Source: Sphingobacteriales bacterium (GTDB lineage Bacteria > Bacteroidota > Bacteroidia > Chitinophagales > Chitinophagaceae). Taken from it: a stretch of 64,000 bases of DNA. Shown piece after piece: positions 61,769 to 64,000 of the stretch. The notes beneath the pieces are model-generated. The model did no database searches and was not told the DNA's origin. It saw only the letters and a list, made by a program, of their open reading frames with translations. The position numbers and the translations under genes are program-made. The stretch spans positions 174,645 to 238,644 of the forward strand of contig JACRLZ010000001.1 of NCBI GenBank assembly GCA_016235125.1, given 5' to 3'. Every line of letters starts with the position of its first letter. The stretch's first letter is position 1.

Positions 61769-63319
61769 ATGCTTGTAAAAACATTTGGCAGCGCTGTGTA
61801 TGGAGTGGAAGCTATTACCATCACTATCGAAGTAAACTGGCTGAACCAGTCGGGAAAAGATATGATGATAGTGGGCCTGCCCGACAATGCTGTGAAAGAA
61901 AGCCTGCAACGAATTGAAAGCACTTTCAAAACAAATGGTTTCACTGTACCCCGCACTAAAGTGGTAGTGAACATGGCCCCTGCTGATATAAAAAAAAGCG
62001 GAACTGCTTTTGACCTGCCTATCGCCCTGGGAATACTTGGCGCTTCTGAACAATTACAGAACAAGGATGCACTGGCCAATTATGTTATCATGGGTGAATT
62101 ATCATTGGATGGCGAAATCCGTTCCATCAGGGGAGCACTGCCCATTGCCATACAGGCAAGAAAAGAAGGCTTTAAGGGATTAATTGTTCCAATCGTTAAT
62201 GCAAAAGAAGCGGGAATGGTTAATAAACTGAATGTTTATGGTGTCAGTCATATTAAAGATGTGATTGCTTTTTTTGAAAATGATGAAAAAGGCATTGAAC
62301 CAACAGTCATTAATACAAGAGAAGAATTTTTCCATTCCCAATATGATTTTGAAATTGATTTTGCTGATGTAAAAGGTCAGGAAAATATTAAAAGAGCTTT
62401 GGAGATTGCAGCAGCAGGTGGCCATAATGCAATACTGATTGGACCGCCCGGCGCCGGAAAAACCATGCTGGCAAAAAGATTACCAACTATTTTACCGCCA
62501 TTAAGTTTACAGGAAGCGTTGGAAACAACAAAAATCCATTCCGTTGCCGGGAAGCTTCCTGAGAATTCAACATTAGTTTCAAAAAGGCCATTTCGTTCAC
62601 CGCATCATACTATCTCTGATGTGGCATTGGTTGGCGGAGGAGGCATCCCGCAGCCAGGTGAAATTTCATTAGCACATAACGGTGTTTTGTTTTTGGATGA
62701 ATTGCCGGAATTTAAGAGAACAGTTTTGGAAGTGATGCGGCAGCCGATGGAAGAAAGAAGGGTCACTATTTCAAGAGCAAAAGTCGCCGTTGACTTTCCT
62801 GCCAGCTTCATGCTCATTGCTTCGATGAACCCATGCCCCTGCGGATTTTATAATCACCCCGAAAGAGAATGTACCTGTCCGCCGGGTGCTGTGCAGAAAT
62901 ATTTAAATAAAATTTCCGGGCCTTTGCTTGACAGGATTGATCTGCATGTGGAAGTAACGCCGGTACCCTTTAATGAGCTTTCAACATTAAAACCACAGGA
63001 AAATTCTGCCAGCATCCGTGACAAAGTGATTAAAGCAAGAGAGCGGCAGGAAGAAAGATATAAAAACAACCCGGGTATTTATTGCAATGCGCAAATAAGC
63101 AGCAAGATGCTGAAAGAAATCTGTGTCATCGGCCAGGTGGGAGCCAATTTACTGAAAGCGGCCATGGAAAAATTAAATCTCTCAGCAAGAGCCTATGACC
63201 GTATTTTGAAAGTGTCAAGAACGATTGCTGACCTTTCTCAAAGTGAAGACATCAAACCGGAGCATTTAGCTGAAGCTATTCAATACCGCAGTCTTGACCG
63301 GGAAGGATGGGCTGGGTGA
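61769..63319 (+). CDS. comM: Mg-chelatase-like AAA+ ATPase (ComM/YifB)
   Basis: 516 residues. The N-terminal part (MLVKTFGSAVYGVEAITITIEV ... GLPDNAVKESLQRI) is Lon-substrate-like and the AAA core has Walker A GPPGAGKTML. Other signatures are FRSPHHTISDVALVGGG, LFLDELPEFKR, MNPCPCGF and LLDRIDLHVEV. ComM promotes branch migration in natural transformation in other bacteria; here it is a general YifB-family member. Confidence 0.95.
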   Translation: MLVKTFGSAVYGVEAITITIEVNWLNQSGKDMMIVGLPDNAVKESLQRIESTFKTNGFTVPRTKVVVNMAPADIKKSGTAFDLPIALGILGASEQLQNKDALANYVIMGELSLDGEIRSIRGALPIAIQARKEGFKGLIVPIVNAKEAGMVNKLNVYGVSHIKDVIAFFENDEKGIEPTVINTREEFFHSQYDFEIDFADVKGQENIKRALEIAAAGGHNAILIGPPGAGKTMLAKRLPTILPPLSLQEALETTKIHSVAGKLPENSTLVSKRPFRSPHHTISDVALVGGGGIPQPGEISLAHNGVLFLDELPEFKRTVLEVMRQPMEERRVTISRAKVAVDFPASFMLIASMNPCPCGFYNHPERECTCPPGAVQKYLNKISGPLLDRIDLHVEVTPVPFNELSTLKPQENSASIRDKVIKARERQEERYKNNPGIYCNAQISSKMLKEICVIGQVGANLLKAAMEKLNLSARAYDRILKVSRTIADLSQSEDIKPEHLAEAIQYRSLDREGWAG

Positions 63320-63429
63320 TTATACTTACCTAAAAAAAATTGGGTGTAATTATTGAATCAGGCTAAACTCACTTACAACGGACGCTATGTTTTCCCGGCT
63401 CCCGAAAAAGAATATTTATTGTGATCCGG

Positions 63430-64000
63430 TCATTTACATTTATTTAATCCTTCCTTAGCTGATGCATCATCCGGCCTGTTCAGCAAAGCTTTCTCAAATA
63501 ATATTTTCGCCTCCCCGGTTTTACCAAGGTTTAAATAAGTCCATCCGAGCATATTATTAGAATCATAATCGAAAGGATACATGTTTACCAGCAGCTCAAA
63601 ATACTTTGCGGCTATATCATATTTCTTTACTGTATAATAGTTTACCCCAACCCAATAGTTAGCTGTACTGTTGTAAGGATCAATTTTTAATACCTCCTCA
63701 TATTTTTGATATGCCTTATCAAATTGCTTTGCAGCATTGGCCGTTGTTGCAAATCCTAATCTTGCTTCCACGCTGAATTTTTTGAGATCAACAGCTTTCT
63801 GATAATAGTCCAGAGCAGTGGAATACTTCTGGGCGCTGTAGTATAACCAACCTATCCGCAGGTTACATTCGTAACTATCCGCTTTATAAATTTTTTGCAA
63901 ATCGGCAATAGCGCCGGTATAATTGCTTTTTAGTTCGTTTGCATAGCTTTCCCGGAAGGCCTTTTGCATTTGTTCAGCAGTTTGTGCATTTATTACTGAT
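63430..64000 (-). CDS. Exported TPR protein, 5' end outside window
   Basis: The frame is open to the end of the window. Upstream of the Met at 63969 it continues as SVINAQTAEQ, the end of a signal peptide with an Ala-Gln site, so the gene starts right of base 64000. TPR-like repeats run through the visible 190 residues (AIADLQKIYKADSYECNLRIGWLYYSAQKYSTALDYYQKAVDL and following). Scaffold or interaction role, periplasmic. Convergent with comM. Confidence 0.8.
   Translation of the reverse strand, partial: SVINAQTAEQMQKAFRESYANELKSNYTGAIADLQKIYKADSYECNLRIGWLYYSAQKYSTALDYYQKAVDLKKFSVEARLGFATTANAAKQFDKAYQKYEEVLKIDPYNSTANYWVGVNYYTVKKYDIAAKYFELLVNMYPFDYDSNNMLGWTYLNLGKTGEAKILFEKALLNRPDDASAKEGLNKCK

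Overview
The window looks like chromosome from a Bacteroidota bacterium, most likely of the Chitinophagaceae type (inference). The evidence is type IX secretion (T9SS) components (PorT, GldK-like and GldN-like proteins), several secreted proteins with T9SS-type C-terminal sorting domains, TonB/LytTR-type signalling, an atpD-atpC pair standing apart from the other ATP synthase genes, a short epsilon subunit, and promoters of the Bacteroidota type (-7 box TAnnTTTG or TAnnTTCG). No tRNA, rRNA, CRISPR array, transposase or phage gene was recognised. Both window ends cut a gene inside its signal peptide region: the first gene starts left of base 1, and the last (minus strand) starts right of base 64000.

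Layout. 1-7585: three-gene plus-strand operon of large exported proteins (a giant beta-rich protein, a fibronectin type III protein, a putative papain-like cysteine peptidase). 7635-15780: queA, an orphan sensor kinase, YqgE, and a minus-strand operon of exported protein, TonB-dependent receptor, LytS-type kinase and LytTR regulator. 15970-17960: atpD-atpC. 18191-23269: glycan block with a methyltransferase, two related GT4 glycosyltransferases facing away from each other, and an MsbA-like ABC exporter. 23281-33210: long minus-strand run of mostly unassigned genes, including a GldK-like/GldN-like pair without GldL/GldM, MORN and TPR proteins, a NarL-type regulator and a TPR histidine kinase. 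33288-42795: dnaX, an M48 peptidase, pyruvate dehydrogenase E2, a zinc-peptidase-like protein and a GbsR/MarR regulator. 42846-52094: CoA-binding protein, metzincin, YkuK, EngB, MenG/UbiE, PorT, DinB-like and DUF1801 genes and a T9SS cargo. 52109-64000: Wzi/RemB-like barrel, PyrC, MutS-like ATPase, a T9SS-targeted lysyl-oxidase-like protein, M1 aminopeptidase, ComM and a TPR protein.

The most striking layer lies below gene level: several families of short palindromic or 7-/9-bp periodic repeats. They sit in leaders and spacers (atpD leader, atpD-atpC spacer, before dnaX, before the mutS-like gene, before the dinB-like gene), and very similar units are embedded in frame inside conserved genes (queA, the E2 gene, engB, and pyrC twice). 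A second recurrent theme is a -7 promoter box placed only a few bases before the start codon, predicting leaderless or near-leaderless mRNAs. A third is the incomplete GldK/GldN pair inside an uncharacterised cluster.
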